From: Sternotherus odoratus | Lineage: Eukaryota > Chordata > Testudines > Kinosternidae | Assembly (NCBI GenBank): GCA_032164245.1 | Contig: JAVMKO010000001.1 | Span: forward strand, 249,683,644 to 249,747,643 | DNA length: 64,000 nucleotides | Direction of reading: 5' to 3' | Shown: one piece after another, positions 32,374 through 44,230 of the stretch | Position numbering within the stretch: the first letter of the stretch is position 1 | Layout of the letters: each line of letters starts with the position of its first letter | Made by a program: the position numbers and the translations under genes | Notes under the pieces: generated by a model | What the model saw: the letters and a program-made list of their open reading frames with translations, nothing else | The model's database searches: none | Told to the model about the DNA's origin: nothing

Positions 32374-32569
32374 TAAGTCTATTACCTTTATCATGTCTGC
32401 AATGCTACAATATTTCAATATGTATCATGATATTAAAGTGTAACATATGTAGTTGTAAAACCCCTAACAGGTAAGGATATGTCAAGTTTTAATTTACTGA
32501 CAAAGGAGAGAGTAGAACCACAATGCCAGGATTGTCATTTTCTATTATGTCTGTAAAGTCAGCATGAGG

Positions 32570-33090
32570 TAATGGGAAGCAGCCACAAATATGGTTGAGG
32601 GCACTTTTTGTTCAGAACATCATCAGGTTGAATCATGGTCTGTTTCATGGTCTGTTACCATCCAACTTTTAAGTTCTCCGCCATGTTGGCTTTACTAATT
32701 ACACCAATGCAATAGTAAGGCATGTACTCATGCCGTGCCAAGAGATCTAGGCCATTGTGATATCAGTAGTAACTCAGCCAATCACCATGCATACTCTACA
32801 GCTAATTTGCATGAAATAATTTCCCAAGTGCCATCTTGCAGCACACAATTCAACACAATCACACACACAACAACAACACAGCAAGCACACACAATAACCC
32901 CAAACATCACACTGAAGCATAGAATGTCTACTGTGATGGGAACAGCTACCAGCATGGCTGAGAGCGCTTTATGGTTTGAATATCAGTCATCACTGGTATT
33001 CACAGTTTGTTGCCACCCAAGTTTTTAAGTTCTGAGTCATTTTAGTGTTTTTTTTTAAAATACATGTTACTTTATGAATTATATCCATGC
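32570..33090 (+). repeat. Diverged two-copy tandem duplication
   Basis: Two segments about 360 bp apart align loosely: near 32575 (AATGGGAAGCAGCCAC to CCATCCAACTTTTAAGTTCT) and near 32935 (GATGGGAACAGCTACC to CCACCCAAGTTTTTAAGTTC). Old duplication, function unknown. Confidence 0.5.
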
Positions 33091-33171
33091 AACAGTTACT
33101 AGCTTCGTTTAATCCCTTGCAGTTCAGGGAGAAATACATTTTAGGAAGAACATTCCAAAAATGTTCTATAC

Positions 33172-33249
33172 AAAATTGACTAGGTTTTACATTTGCAATG
33201 TCCCTTTAGATGTGTTAAAAGAATTGTTCAAAGAAACTTACAGGCAGCT
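33172..33249 (+). repeat. 78-bp dispersed repeat, copy 2
   Basis: Matches 30877-30954 at 77 of 78 positions by eye, with flanks that differ on both sides. Confidence 0.8.
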
Positions 33250-33515
33250 TGCTTTCGAAGCAGAGATTCTTCCCAGAACATTGTGAAGCTCTTATTATGC
33301 ACAGCTAACTTGAACCAGACACACTAAAGCAAGTCTTTTGTACCACTGAGTGATCCCTGAACACCATGCTTGGTGCTGGGCAGACAAAGGAAGACATGTG
33401 CTACCTAAGGAGATTGCAGTCTAATGGCCGGCTCTTTCTCCCATTAAAGTCAATCAAGTTTTGCCATTAAATTTAGTGGGAGCAGAATGGAGCACTCAGT
33501 CCTGATGCTTTAAAC

Positions 33516-34437
33516 CAGGGGTGGGGAACCTCCGGCCTGCGGGCCTTATACGGCCCACCAAATAATTCTGTCTGGCCCGCGGCAGGGCCGGGGACCCGCC
33601 ACAGCCACCGGCCAGGGACATGTCCGGGCCACCAGGCGGGGATGGCTCACACCTGGGGGAGCCGCCGGCATCAGGATGCGCGCGGGCCGCCAGGCTGGGG
33701 CGGCTCACACCTGGGGGAGCCGCCAGCACCGCGCGGCCACCAGGTGGGGGTGTATCTCGCCTGGGGGAGCCGCCAGCACTGCGCAGCCTCCAGGTGGGGG
33801 TGGCTCATGCCTGGGGGAGCCGCCGGTGCCACGCAGCCACCAATAGCCGGGCAGCGAAAGGAGGAGCCGTGGGGAGCCGATGGTCAAAGGGATGTGGGGA
33901 GGAGGCTGGGCTAGGGGGCAGGCAAGGGGCGGTGGGGGGGGGGAGGCCAGGCTGGGCGGGGTGGGCAAGGCGTGGGTGCAGGAGGGAAGGAGATTTGGTG
34001 GGGGGGAGGCTGGGCTGGGCGGGTCAGGCATGGGGGGGGCAGGAGGCTGGGTTGGGAGGGGGAGGGGGTAGGAGGTTCGGTTCGGTGGGATGGGCCGGGC
34101 CAGGCAGGGGTGGAGGAGGAAAGGCAGTTAGATGGGGGAAGGCTGGGCAGGGGTAAATGAAGATCACCCCCTACACCCAGGCTGACAGCGGGAGCTGACT
34201 GGGGCAGGCGGCAGGACGCTGGCTGGCAAGGGGCCAGTGGGGGAAACCCCAAAGCAGTGCAGGCCTAAGCACTCTGCCTGCCACTGCTTTGGGGTTTCCC
34301 CCGCTGGCCCCTTGCCAGCTGGGGTCTCAGCTCCTGTTGCCAGCCAAGTCTTCCTCGGGGGGAGGGGTGGAGGGGGGAGCGAATGACATTATAAATATCC
34401 AAATGGCCCTTGACAGAAAAAAGGTTCCCCACCCCTG
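33516..34437. mobile_element. Non-autonomous hAT, G-rich interior
   Basis: Ends CAGGGGTGGGGAACC and GGTTCCCCACCCCTG are perfect inverted repeats; CTTTAAAC flanks both sides (33508-33515 and 34438-34445). Inside are repeated CTGGGGGAGCCGCC units (33640-33830) and a long G-rich tract (33900-34080). The long open frames on both strands come from this low-complexity sequence. No transposase. Confidence 0.9.
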
Positions 34438-34445
34438 CTTTAAAC

Positions 34446-35562
34446 ACTTGCACACATGGTTGACTCTTAAGCATAGGAATAGTCTCATTGACTTCCATTT
34501 GTAAGCGTTTTCAGGACCAAGGTGGGACCTATGGGCCTGATATGCTGAATTTAATGGGAGTTGATTGAAATCCTAACTCAGGTAGGTTCATTTAATTCTA
34601 CTTTTTCTCTGAAACATGTTTAATTTCACTGTGAATTCAAGGCATGGCCATCATAACATGTTTACATTTTGATTGACTTTCAAGCTTTCCCCAGTTACTG
34701 CTGTTGCAGAATGACATTTTATGAAAATTATAAGACTTTACAATACCCTAAAGTTTTCCTGAGCGTCGTACCTGCTTGTTTTTTATGAAGGGATAAACTT
34801 GGAGGAGTTTAATGCTGGGTTTAGGGAGCATAATATAGAATAGAGGAGGGAAGAATACTATCAGTGATGGCATTTGATTGGTTGTAGTCCCTGGTTCTTT
34901 GAAGCTTAATTCAATTATAAATTTATGAATTACTGGTTTAACATTGAGTGTAGAGGCATGAGAATCAATTTGAAGAGTGAGTCAGTAACAACAGGACAAA
35001 TGGTCATGAAATGGTCAGAGAGGATATGGCTAAAGTAGTTATGAACATTCACAGTCCATGATCCTTGCAAAGATCACATGACATCCATCAATGTGCAACC
35101 ACTTCTGCAGAAGTTGAATTAGTTCCTTGAATGTGTAACTTACAAGACTTATCTAAGGAGTAGAATGTGTAAGCAGATTCTGCTTCATTTGGGGCTGGTT
35201 CACTGTAGGAGAGAGATCTTTTTACATTTTAAATTATCCTTCTTCTTTATTACTATTTATAATTTATTTTTATTGATCTAAATTGATAAAATATTATAGT
35301 TTAGAAAGCACTTTAGGAATTTGGTAGGAATATCCCAAAGGCAGAATGTGTTTTATATTACACTTCAGAGTCTACATTTCAGTGGATAAATTGCTTATAC
35401 TGGGTACTCTTTGCCTGAATTATAACTATTGCTCATTTAATTACCTTAAATATCATATAGTAAAAGGGCATTTGTAAGGAAATTCCATGAAATTAAAAGC
35501 TAAAATTCCTTTCTTATAAAACAGAGTAATTTCCTAGTTACAATGACTAAATAATCTGCAGG
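34446..35562. other. Non-genic stretch
   Basis: AT-rich and without a recognisable gene. A possible MITE half lies near 34530-34580. Confidence 0.35.
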
Positions 35563-35564
35563 TG

Positions 35565-35646
<82 letters not shown>
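35563..35646 (+). repeat. (TA)n/(CA)n microsatellite
   Basis: A short TA run followed by about 36 CA units, uninterrupted through 35646. Probably length-polymorphic. Confidence 0.95.
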
Positions 35647-35650
<4 letters not shown>

Positions 35651-35814
35651 TTCAGCTGAATCACTGCCCAGAATAATCAAGCATAATGCCTAGAGATGGC
35701 CATGAACCAAAATGTGAGAGCCAACACCACTGAATTTTGGGGAAGTTTAGATCTATATGGGCAATGTCACCTCTAATTATGGCCTTCAAAATGATCCTCT
35801 ACAAAATGGAATTA

Positions 35815-36480
35815 TAGAACCATAGGGGGAGAAGGGATAGCAAGGGTCACAGAGACCAACCCTCTGCCAAAATGCAGGATTTGTTGTGTCTAAACCATCC
35901 AAGACAGATGGTTACACAGCCTCCTTTTGAAAACTTCCAGTGACGGAGCTTCTACAACCTTCTGAGGCAGTCTGTCTCCCTGTCCTATTGTTCTTACAAT
36001 TAGGAAGTTTTCCCTGAGATTTAATCTAAATCTGCTGTGTTGTAGTTTGAACCTGTTGCCTCTTGTCCTGCCCTTTATGACAAGAGAGAACAACTTCTCT
36101 CTGTCTTTTTTACTGCAGCCTTTCCAGTATTTGAAGACTGCTATCATGTCCCCCTCTTAATCTCCTCTTTTCCAAACCAAACATACCCAGTTCCTTCAGC
36201 CTTTGCTCATATGGCTTGTATTCCATCCCTCTGTTCATCTTTGTCGCTTGCCTCTGGATCCTTTCCAGTTTCTCTACATCCTATCTATACATTGGTGACC
36301 AAAACTGGACATCATACTCCAGCAGAGGCCTAACCAGTGCCGAGTAGAGTGGTACTATCAACTCCCATAACTTGCATGCCATGCCTCTGTTAATGCAATC
36401 TAAACTTGCATTTGCTTTTTTTGAAACAGCATTTCATTGCTGATTCATGCTGAGGTTGTGATCCACCACAACTCTCAGCA
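35815..36480 (-). mobile_element. CR1-type LINE 3' region, antisense
   Basis: The plus strand carries the CR1 antisense landmarks in order: AATTAGGAAGTTTTCCCTGA, CTGCTATCATGTCCCCCTCT, CTCCTCTTTTCCAAACCAAA, CCTCTGGATCCTTTCCAGTT and CATACTCCAGCAGAGGCCTA. This is the reverse complement of a CR1 3' portion. No intact ORF. Confidence 0.8.
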
Positions 36481-36591
36481 CTCAAGACCACGGAGAGCTG
36501 GATAGAACATGCTTTAGAGACTACCCCCACCTGCTTGCCCTGTCTCAAGGTTTGTGGAAGAAGGATATTTGCTAAATCATGTGCTAAAGCA

Positions 36592-36907
36592 CAGGTCCCC
36601 AAAATATGGAAGACTATTCAGGGAGGCACAGCTGGGGTGTGGACCAGCACTCACACAGGAGTGGGGAGGGAGACCACTCAGCTCCGTTTATGGCCTTGGA
36701 CCCGATCAGGGCTCTGCTCCCAGCCCCACCCCTGCTCCCAGCCCCACCCCTGCTCCCAGCTGTGTCCAGCCTCAGCTCCTTTACCCCGTCCATATCCTCC
36801 CCACTTCAAAGCCACAAGTCTGCTCCCAGTGCCGGCTCAGGGGGTGGAGGGAGAGGGGAGGACCAGGGTAATGGGGGCGTGACCCTGAAACGTTTGGGGA
36901 TCACTAC
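36592..36907. mobile_element. Probable small hAT element
   Basis: Ends CAGGTCCCCAAAATAT and ACGTTTGGGGATCACTA resemble degraded hAT termini, and the flanks GCTAAAGC (36583-36590) and CCTAAAGG (36908-36915) match at 6 of 8. An 18-bp unit around CAGCCCCACCCCTGCTCC is repeated near 36720-36760. More diverged than the other hATs here. Confidence 0.6.
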
Positions 36908-37027
36908 CCTAAAGGCTGGGAGCATCTCTCCTACAGCTCTGCTGGTCCAGGCACTCCAATTCCTGGTGCTGAATCGTTGGATACATCTACACTGCAGACA
37001 TCCTCTTCTATTCAGGCCACTCAAATA

Positions 37028-37215
37028 CACCGGACCCGTGATATAGCTTGGGGTTCGGGATCCATGCACAGTGCCTTGCTAATGTGGACACGTTAACGTG
37101 GGGGATGTGTTGCCATGGATCCCAATTTAAATATTTAAATTTGGGATCCATGGCAACAACCACGCTGTATGCAAATCTGCGCTAAAGCGAAGTGGGCTAT
37201 AGTGAGGGTCCGGTG
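37028..37215. mobile_element. Palindromic MITE with TA target duplication
   Basis: Inverted ends CACCGGACCC on both sides extend imperfectly to about 20 bp, flanked by TA (37026-37027 and 37216-37217), as in Tc1/mariner-type elements. At the centre, 37109-37157 form an almost perfect palindrome. Confidence 0.7.
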
Positions 37216-37854
37216 TAATATGTAAAATTTACCCCTTCTGTATTCATCTTGTACTCCTGGCAATGTCCCAGCTGTGACAATGATAGAAAGTCCAAGACAG
37301 AGGCAGCATATTACTCTCAATCTGTCACGAGAGAAGGAAGCACCATCATTCTCCATGTTTACTCATTATTTCCTCTAACTTCCATTTATTTCACTAGAAG
37401 TTTAGCTTGAGTCAGAACTAACTAAAAATGGTCTCAGAACCTTAGGCTGAAAGAGGATACTTGAGAATGTGCTTGATTCAAGTGAATGTTCTAGAAACTA
37501 AGCACTTCATTATGATATGTACTCAATAATTAGTGTACAAATTCAAAATATCAAAAGGTTTAAGTGAACAGTAGGGATAATGGTTAGAAAGGTGTGCCAT
37601 TGACTTCCATGGGAGCTGGCTTGAGCCCCAAAACCTTCAACACTTTGGTAAATAAAACAATCTATTTTATGCTGGAGAATGGAAAACAAGCATCTGGAAT
37701 AATAGAAAAATGTTTATTTGGCCTTTTTATTTTAGCTGTGCTCACCAAAAAATGCCTACAAAAATAATATCTCGTACAACAAAAATATTTTGTACAAAAA
37801 TGCTACCAGAACTCTGATTTCTAAAGTTTTAAGCAGCGGATTGATCAGATGTTA

Positions 37855-37991
37855 CCCTGTTTCCCCGAAAGTAAGACATCCCCCGAAAATAAGACGTACT
37901 TCCAGTTTTGCCTCTCGCTGTAATATAATGTAATGTAATTTTGGGAGCAAAAATTAATATAAGACACTGTCTTATTTTCGGGGAAACACGG
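37855..37991. mobile_element. Tc1/mariner-like MITE
   Basis: Inverted ends CCCTGTTTCCCCGAAAGTAA and TTATTTTCGGGGAAACACGG with TA at 37853-37854 and 37992-37993. 137 bp, no coding capacity. Confidence 0.75.
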
Positions 37992-37993
37992 TA

Positions 37994-38744
37994 GAAGTCT
38001 ATATTTCTTATTTTATTCACCTGCACTCAAAAATTATTTTTTTGTTTCCAAAACAATCAACCTCTTATGCACATAGAGTGTAAGGAATATAGAAATAGTC
38101 TAGAAGTTAAGACAATTGGTTTGAAATCAGCATCTACTTCTCTGTACATATTTTTCTTTAGCAATAGTTACATTTCTCAGAGATTACTGTATCAAATGTT
38201 ACTGTGTGGGAATAGCCATAGCTCACTGTAACACTATAATTAAAGACAGGGTTCTCCATTATACATTTGTTACACTAATGCAATATTTACCACTTTTATT
38301 CAGAATTTACTACGCACAGGATTTGGGCAGCTGAGTCATCCCCCCAACCTGTCCAGGTCTAAAAGCTTAGGACATAGTCATGGCCAATTTTCTCACTTAA
38401 AAAAATGTGACGACTGATTAGTAATCACTTATTCAGATCTGAGACTAGACATCCAGATTCCCACACAACATCAGAATATATTTGTTTTAAATCATAGGCA
38501 AAATTGTACAGTCAATAGGCAATACGGCTGCCTCTCACAAACTATTCGTCTGTGTCTACAAAGTTTTTGCAAGACAAAAGCTGGGCTACAAAGTCTACTG
38601 TACCTATCGGTTTTGTCTTGTGAGATACTGATGCTCACTTCTGCAGAGCCATAAGTCTGTCTGTCAAATTAGTAATTTTTGGAACACTATATTATTGGTT
38701 TTGAATAAAAAACAAAAATATAATTACATCAGTGTTCAGACAAA
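37994..38744. other. Non-genic stretch
   Basis: AT-rich sequence with no recognisable gene or repeat. Confidence 0.35.
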
Positions 38745-38835
38745 TAAGCCATCCTTAGTAGCTCCACTGAAGTCATTGGGGCTACTCACATGCTTCAAGT
38801 TAAACATGGGCTTAAGTATCTTGCCGAACCAGCAC
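38745..38835. repeat. Palindromic sauropsid MITE copy
   Basis: Pairs CTCCACTGAAGTCATTGGGG and TACTCACATGCTTCAAG with a degenerate end, as in the other copies of this MITE family. Confidence 0.45.
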
Positions 38836-38947
38836 CAAAGATGGGAAGGAAGAGAAAGAAACTGTTGATACTATATTTAAATAAGTTCAGTTCTACTCTG
38901 AAAACTGACTACAAATGACATTATATGTTTCCAGGTTTACTGTCTCA

Positions 38948-40382
38948 GGCCCAGATTCACCCAGGTACTTAGATGCCTAAACCCCAAACTTAGGCACCTA
39001 AGACCCAGTTTTAGGTGCCACTGCAATCTGCAGAATCCATCTTGGCTGCTGCCTAAAACCCTGTAGGAGCTTAATTTACTCAGCACCTACATTTTCAGGG
39101 CAAAAGTTCCCTGGACACGTATGTCTCTGTCTCAAGGCATGGCCCTGGTGCTACACTGTAGGTGTCTGGATGTCTATCTTCCATCTAAGATCCAGAGTGA
39201 TCCACAAGCCATGGAAGATAGGTGCTCCTCTGCCTATCTCACCCAGGGGGTGTATCCGGTAGGTGTTCTCCAACTGCCTCCTGCATTGGGTCTCTTTCAA
39301 AAGGTGGCTAGAGGAGGAAGTGGTCCTGCTGCCGCTGCTCTCCTTATAATTTTTAACCCAGTGGTCAGAGCACCTACCTCGGATATGGGAGACCCAGGTT
39401 CAATTTCTCCCTCTGTCTGATCAGGGGAAAGGGATCTGAATAAAAGTCTCTTGCACCTCTCAGCTCTGGGATATTTTGAGGTGGGGCTCCCTGAGTCTCT
39501 CCTGTTGAAGTGATTCCACTTTGGATTAAATAATTGAAATGTCATTGAGCCAGAGCACATGTGAGAATGACTTGATACCTGTTGGCTCAGGCACCCACTG
39601 GGGATGCAGGAGACCCAGGATCCAGCCTGTTGGTGCCAATGATTCTTATTATTTATCCAAAGTGAAATAGCTTCAACAGGAGAGATATACCCCCCACATA
39701 TGGAGATATACCTATCTCATAGAGCTGGAAGGACCTTGAAAGGTCATCAGGTCCAGTCCCCTGCCTACACTAGCAGGACCAAGTACTGTCCCCTGACAGA
39801 TTTTTTGCCTTAGATCCTTAAATGGCCCCCTCAAGGATTGAACTCACAATCCTGGGTTTATCAGGCCAATGCTCAAACCACTGAGCTGTCCCTCTCCCCA
39901 TCAGAATAGCCTATAGCTCAATGGTTAGAGCACTCTCCTGACCCATTAGCCACTGCACTCAAAGTTAGACAGCACTGCTTTCTACTGTTCCTCTTTGCTG
40001 TGTGCAGTGATGCAGGCATCTAATTCATTCTCACAAGAAATAACATGGGCACTAAGATGCCCAGCTCCAGGAGAGAGCTTCCTAGTTTGAGACACTAGCA
40101 GAGATAGGCACCTCCCTGCAGCCTGGATTTAGGCACCTAATTCCATGAGGGGGCGGGACTTAGCACACTCCCCTCTTGTCATCATATCCAGGGGCTAGTT
40201 TAGGTGGCTCCCAGCCTAACATACTGGCTCTTGTGGATCACATTCCAAGGCGCCTATCTCTCCCCGTTAATTGTATAGGGAGCTTAGGTGCCTAAATCAG
40301 GCTTTGTGGACCCCATTGCTGTTCTAGTGATTTTTCTAGGCCCCCAAAGGTTAGGTGCTGTGACACCTTGTAGATCTGGGCC
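38948..40382. mobile_element. Large inverted-repeat element with a nested SINE
   Basis: The left end GGCCCAGATTCACCCAGG mirrors the right end GTAGATCTGGGCC, and both ends carry repeated TTAGGTGCC or TTAGGCACCT motifs. Tracts with tRNA-like A and B box resemblance lie near 39355-39410 (GTGGTCAGAGCACC, GGTTCAATTTC) and 39905-39945. No protein is encoded. The tortoise-type SINE at 39704-39901 sits inside it and is younger. Confidence 0.5.
39704..39901 (-). mobile_element. Tortoise-type Pol III SINE with CR1 tail
   Basis: Minus strand: a tRNA-like head with A box AGCTCAGTGGTTTGAGCA and B box GAGTTCAATCC, then the linker GAGGGGGCCATTTAAGG, then a CR1-derived tail (GACCTGATGACC and GGTCCTTCCAGCTCTATGAG) ending in GATAGGTATATC. 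This fused layout is the published structure of the cryptodiran turtle SINE, whose tail lets it use the CR1 reverse transcriptase. It is not a tRNA gene. Confidence 0.85.
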
Positions 40383-41607
40383 ATGGTGCTTTCCTGATCA
40401 AATTTTCTCAGTTTACAATTAAAAAGAAGCTCTCCTCCTCCTAACTGCCAGCCCCACAAACTCAGCCTAGGATTTTAAAGTCAAGTAGTGTCCTTTCTGA
40501 TACACGTATCATCACCAGTAAAAAGATTGTGTCATTGGTCCTTGGCAATAATAGAAGTCAACGGGAATAAAGTAGTAAAAACACACATATGTCAAGTAAG
40601 TCAGCAAGTATGATTTGGAACACACAAACGGAGCCACTCTGTTGAGTAAGAGAGAGTGATTTTTCCAACTAGAACTGCACGTTAACACATAGGTCAGATG
40701 TCTAGATATTAAAAAGTAGTTAGCCAGTCTCTTGAGAGGCACTGGTAATACACACCAGCTCCACATATTTGTAGACAATATAGTAAGCCACAGTATTGCC
40801 CAAACACTTCTGTGTAGAGCTCAATTGCTCCATTGACATTTCTGTTCTGTTGAGAAGATGCTCATCAAGGGGAGGAGAAGCAGCATTGCAACGTACCAGT
40901 GGGATTACGTGGAAAATCAAGGAGTGGATTGTGAGGTATGAACTCTGATTTATTAGATATGGTGCAGTCCTGACTGGTACTATGCTTATAATAATAATAA
41001 TATATAATATAGATTGAAGGGGAAATCTGAAGAAAGCAAAGTTGACTCTATTAACCCCGTGGAAATTCAAGTAGCTTTGAACAAAAAATGACCTTTGTAG
41101 AGCCTGGATTATTTTTTATCCACACAAAGCACAAAGGCTTTGATCCTTGCTCTTAATGAACTTGCACCAAATTTTCAAAAGTGCTCGGCATTCACAGTTA
41201 GGATGCTTCAGATCATTATTAAAAGAGCTCAGCTCCCATTTAGTTACCAAAGTTAAGAACCTCTGATGGCTTTCATGTGATTCTGACCTAAAGATGAAAT
41301 GAACTTCATTGCGATCTCAGTTAATGTCACACTCAGTCGCTAGCTGGTATCTAAAGTATATTTCTCAACATCCTGATGCTACAGTGATCCAATCTACTGC
41401 CTTTATTTTGTTTTTGTTTTTTGGGTGGTGGAAGAGAGGCTAAATCAAGATTCATATTTATTTCCCTGTTTGGAATCACATTAACGCTACATCTAAGCCA
41501 CTGGGAAGGCTACCAGTGTTGTCTGTAAATAGTATTGTGTTATGGGGTTGTTAGGCTCATTTCATTTTCTCAATTTACCATGTACAGAATTTGGGGTCTA
41601 GAGGGCC
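40383..41607. other. Non-genic stretch
   Basis: No recognisable gene; short minus-strand frames at 40512-41070 lack motifs. A few AT repeats occur near 40988-41012. Confidence 0.35.
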
Positions 41608-41680
41608 TAATTCAAAGCCCATTGAAGTGAATGGAAGTCTTGCTGCTGCCTGGAGCAGGCTTTGAATCAGGCTCTAAGAT
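41608..41680. repeat. Palindromic MITE
   Basis: GGCCTAATTCAAAGCCCATT and GCAGGCTTTGAATCAGGCTC are inverted copies around a short centre. Half of a related copy is at 47760-47795 (CAGTGGGCTTTGAATCAGGC). Confidence 0.6.
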
Positions 41681-42584
41681 GGAAATCTGAAAGCGAGATC
41701 CGACCCAATCTGTATGAAACTGAAGTTTGTAAGTATGGGAAACAAACAAAAGCTAATTATAGTGATCTTTAAGTTAACACACTTCATCGTCTATAGGATA
41801 ATTTGGTACACATGGATAGCTCAACAATATGTTTTCAGTCATAAGGCAGTGGGGGATTTGCAATGAAGCCACGACAGCTGTTTTTGCTAAACATGATGCA
41901 GTACTGACTGGCTCTATGCTTGAGAACCAAGAGATAAAATGTATGAAAGGGAAAATCTCAGTCACTCCAGAGTCATCCTTGCTATGGGAGGAAGCGGTTT
42001 GGCAGATGGGTGACAGCTATCATTTTCACTGAAATCTGAATAACCTATCTAAATGTGAAAAGAGGAGAAATTATTTCCCTCTCAATATAGGATGTGAGGA
42101 AGGGAAAATAACGAAAGTGCCCTTTTAGTTTACTGAGATACAGAGTAAAATAGACTCAAAGGGACTAATATCCTCACAATTTTGCATGGTAAGGCATTTT
42201 AACACAGTTTTTCTCATGTAACGAAAACCAAGAAAAACAGAGCCATTATGACTTTACCCACCTACTGACAAAGCCTGAGAAGATCTTGTTTCTCAGACCT
42301 TCATCAAATTTCCAGTCTATCTAGTGGTAATTCTCTTCCTCTCTTATAAGATAAATATGTGAAATAGTCTCAAAGGACAATAGCTTTTCATGTGTGAAAA
42401 CAAATTTTGATCGCTCTCTCTTTGCACTCCACTCTTTAACTTTAGTCTTCTGGCCACAGGAATAAAGTCTGCTCCTGGTCTTTTTCATAATTTAGGAGAC
42501 AAAATATCTGCTGAGAAAACAAATGCATAATTTGGTAGATTGTTCTGGAGGGTTTTTTGCATGTCTGTTATATACTTTTTAAGT
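41681..42584. other. Non-genic stretch
   Basis: Nothing recognisable. Confidence 0.35.
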
Positions 42585-42771
42585 TTGCAGTGTTGTTGTA
42601 GCTGTGTTGCTCCTAGGATATTAGACAGGCAACGTGGGTGTGGAAACATCTTTTACTGAACCAACTTTTGCTGATGAGAGAGACAAGCTTTTCAGCTACC
42701 CAGCTTCTGCGCTACGGAGCTTGGCCCAGTAAAAGATATTACCTCACTCACCTTGTCTCACTAATATACCT
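42585..42771. repeat. Interspersed repeat with long inverted arms
   Basis: The left arm (42616-42657, GGATATTAGACAGGCAACG to CATCTTTTACTG) and right arm (42727-42768, CAGTAAAAGATATTACCTC to CTCACTAATAT) are imperfect inverted copies. A dispersed sauropsid repeat; family not assigned. Confidence 0.55.
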
Positions 42772-43499
42772 TTAAATTGACTTTAATAAGACAGATAATA
42801 GAACACACACAGAGAGAACTGAAGGGGTGCTTAAAAGAAATGAAAAAGAAAAGTATTTTATGATGAAAATAGTGAAATGGATTATATACCTAACAAAAGG
42901 AGCATTAACGCCCAAGGGCTGGGGATTCAGCAGTTGTGGAAGTTGTTAAGAAAGGTGCACCTTCTACTGAGCTGCTCTCCACCAAGCATTCATTATGGGG
43001 AAAAAATGAGCGCTCAATTTTCAAAAGTCATTGTGGAAATTTTGAAGATACAGATTTCAAAAACAATTTTCTGCTAAAAAATATCTTCTGTCTACAGTAG
43101 GAAATGAACCTCTTCCATTAACAAACCACCTCATCCCGGGTGTTGCTCCATGGATGCCCATGAATGTTGCTGATAATGTAAACTAAAGCACTAACCCTGC
43201 AGTCCTGCAGAATCCTGAATCCATACAAGTCAATGGGCTCCAGGTAAGCACAGTAGTTCACCCAGCCGTAAGCTGAACTCATCGTTTTATGTCTCTTTGG
43301 AACACACAAATTGCCATGCCGGATCAGTACTTTGTTACTTGTTCATCAGCTAGGGCTTGTTCAGTTCTGCACAAAATAATAGAGGAAAAAGCCTGCTCCT
43401 AGCTATTAAGCTTAAGATTTCCAACAAGAAATAGACAACATAAGAAAATGTTGTCACAATGTTTGGGGTACAATCCAGACCAGTGAGGGGCCGTTTCAT
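42772..43499. other. Non-genic stretch
   Basis: No gene or clear repeat. Confidence 0.35.
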
Positions 43500-44230
43500 C
43501 ACTTGCCTTGCACCTTGCGTGTCTTACAATGCTTTGTTGCTGTAGCTCCTAGCCTAGGGTGCTCACAACCAGCCCATCAGCATTCAGGTCACGCTGTGAA
43601 GTGTCTGTGTGCTAGACAGCCCTGGTTCATCAGCTCTGACTCCAGCTGCCTGTCTACAGCCCTACAGGCCAACTTTGGCTTCCACCAGCCTTGGTTACAA
43701 ACCGCCAACTGACCCCAACGCACTCCCAGTCCTGAATTTCCCCAAAACGGTGTGCTCTGCTATGTCCAGCCATTTCCTGCACGGTGCAGAGAAATAATAA
43801 GCTTTATTTGTTCTTCTAGAGCAGTGGGTCAGCTGCCCTTCTGAGTCACAGGAGTGAGCTGCACCACCCCGCCCTCCAGAGCACTGCCTGCATAGCACGC
43901 TGAGGCTCTGCGGGAGCAGGGAAGGCGGGGGAGAGGCCCAGGGGAGCCTCCCCAGCCTGGAGCTCAGGGGATGGGCAGGACGGGCCTGCGGGCCAGATGT
44001 GGCCCACGGGCCATAGTTTGCCCACCCCTGTTCTAGAGACACAAAAAGCACATCACACATTATTAACTTAACTGGAGGAAATACATTCTTCCATTTAAAC
44101 ACAGCACTGAGTTGGCTCCTAGTAAAAATAACACAAATTTATTATCAATAGGACACAGGCAAAGTGATGACAAGTAAAAGGAATAAGGTTAGAAAGGTGA
44201 AAGTGAAGACACATCTAAAAGACTCACACT
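43500..44230 (-). repeat. Candidate LTR-retrotransposon fragment
   Basis: The sequence around the hAT at 43822-44030 reads continuously once the hAT is removed and has an antisense AATAAA-like signal near 43795. It resembles LTR-derived turtle repeats, but I found no ends or TSD. Confidence 0.25.
43822..44030. mobile_element. Small hAT element with 8-bp TSD
   Basis: The right end is TTTGCCCACCCCTG and the left a degraded CAGTGGGTCAGC. TTCTAGAG is repeated at 43814-43821 and 44031-44038. At 209 bp it is the shortest of the clear hATs in the window. Confidence 0.8.

Noticed and set aside
33496..34252. Gly/Trp-rich and Pro-rich frames up to 178 codons
   Set aside because: Products of the G-rich body of the hAT at 33516-34437.
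39800..39901. A tRNA gene on the minus strand
   Set aside because: A and B boxes are present, but the molecule does not close as a cloverleaf and runs into a CR1-derived tail; it is a SINE head.
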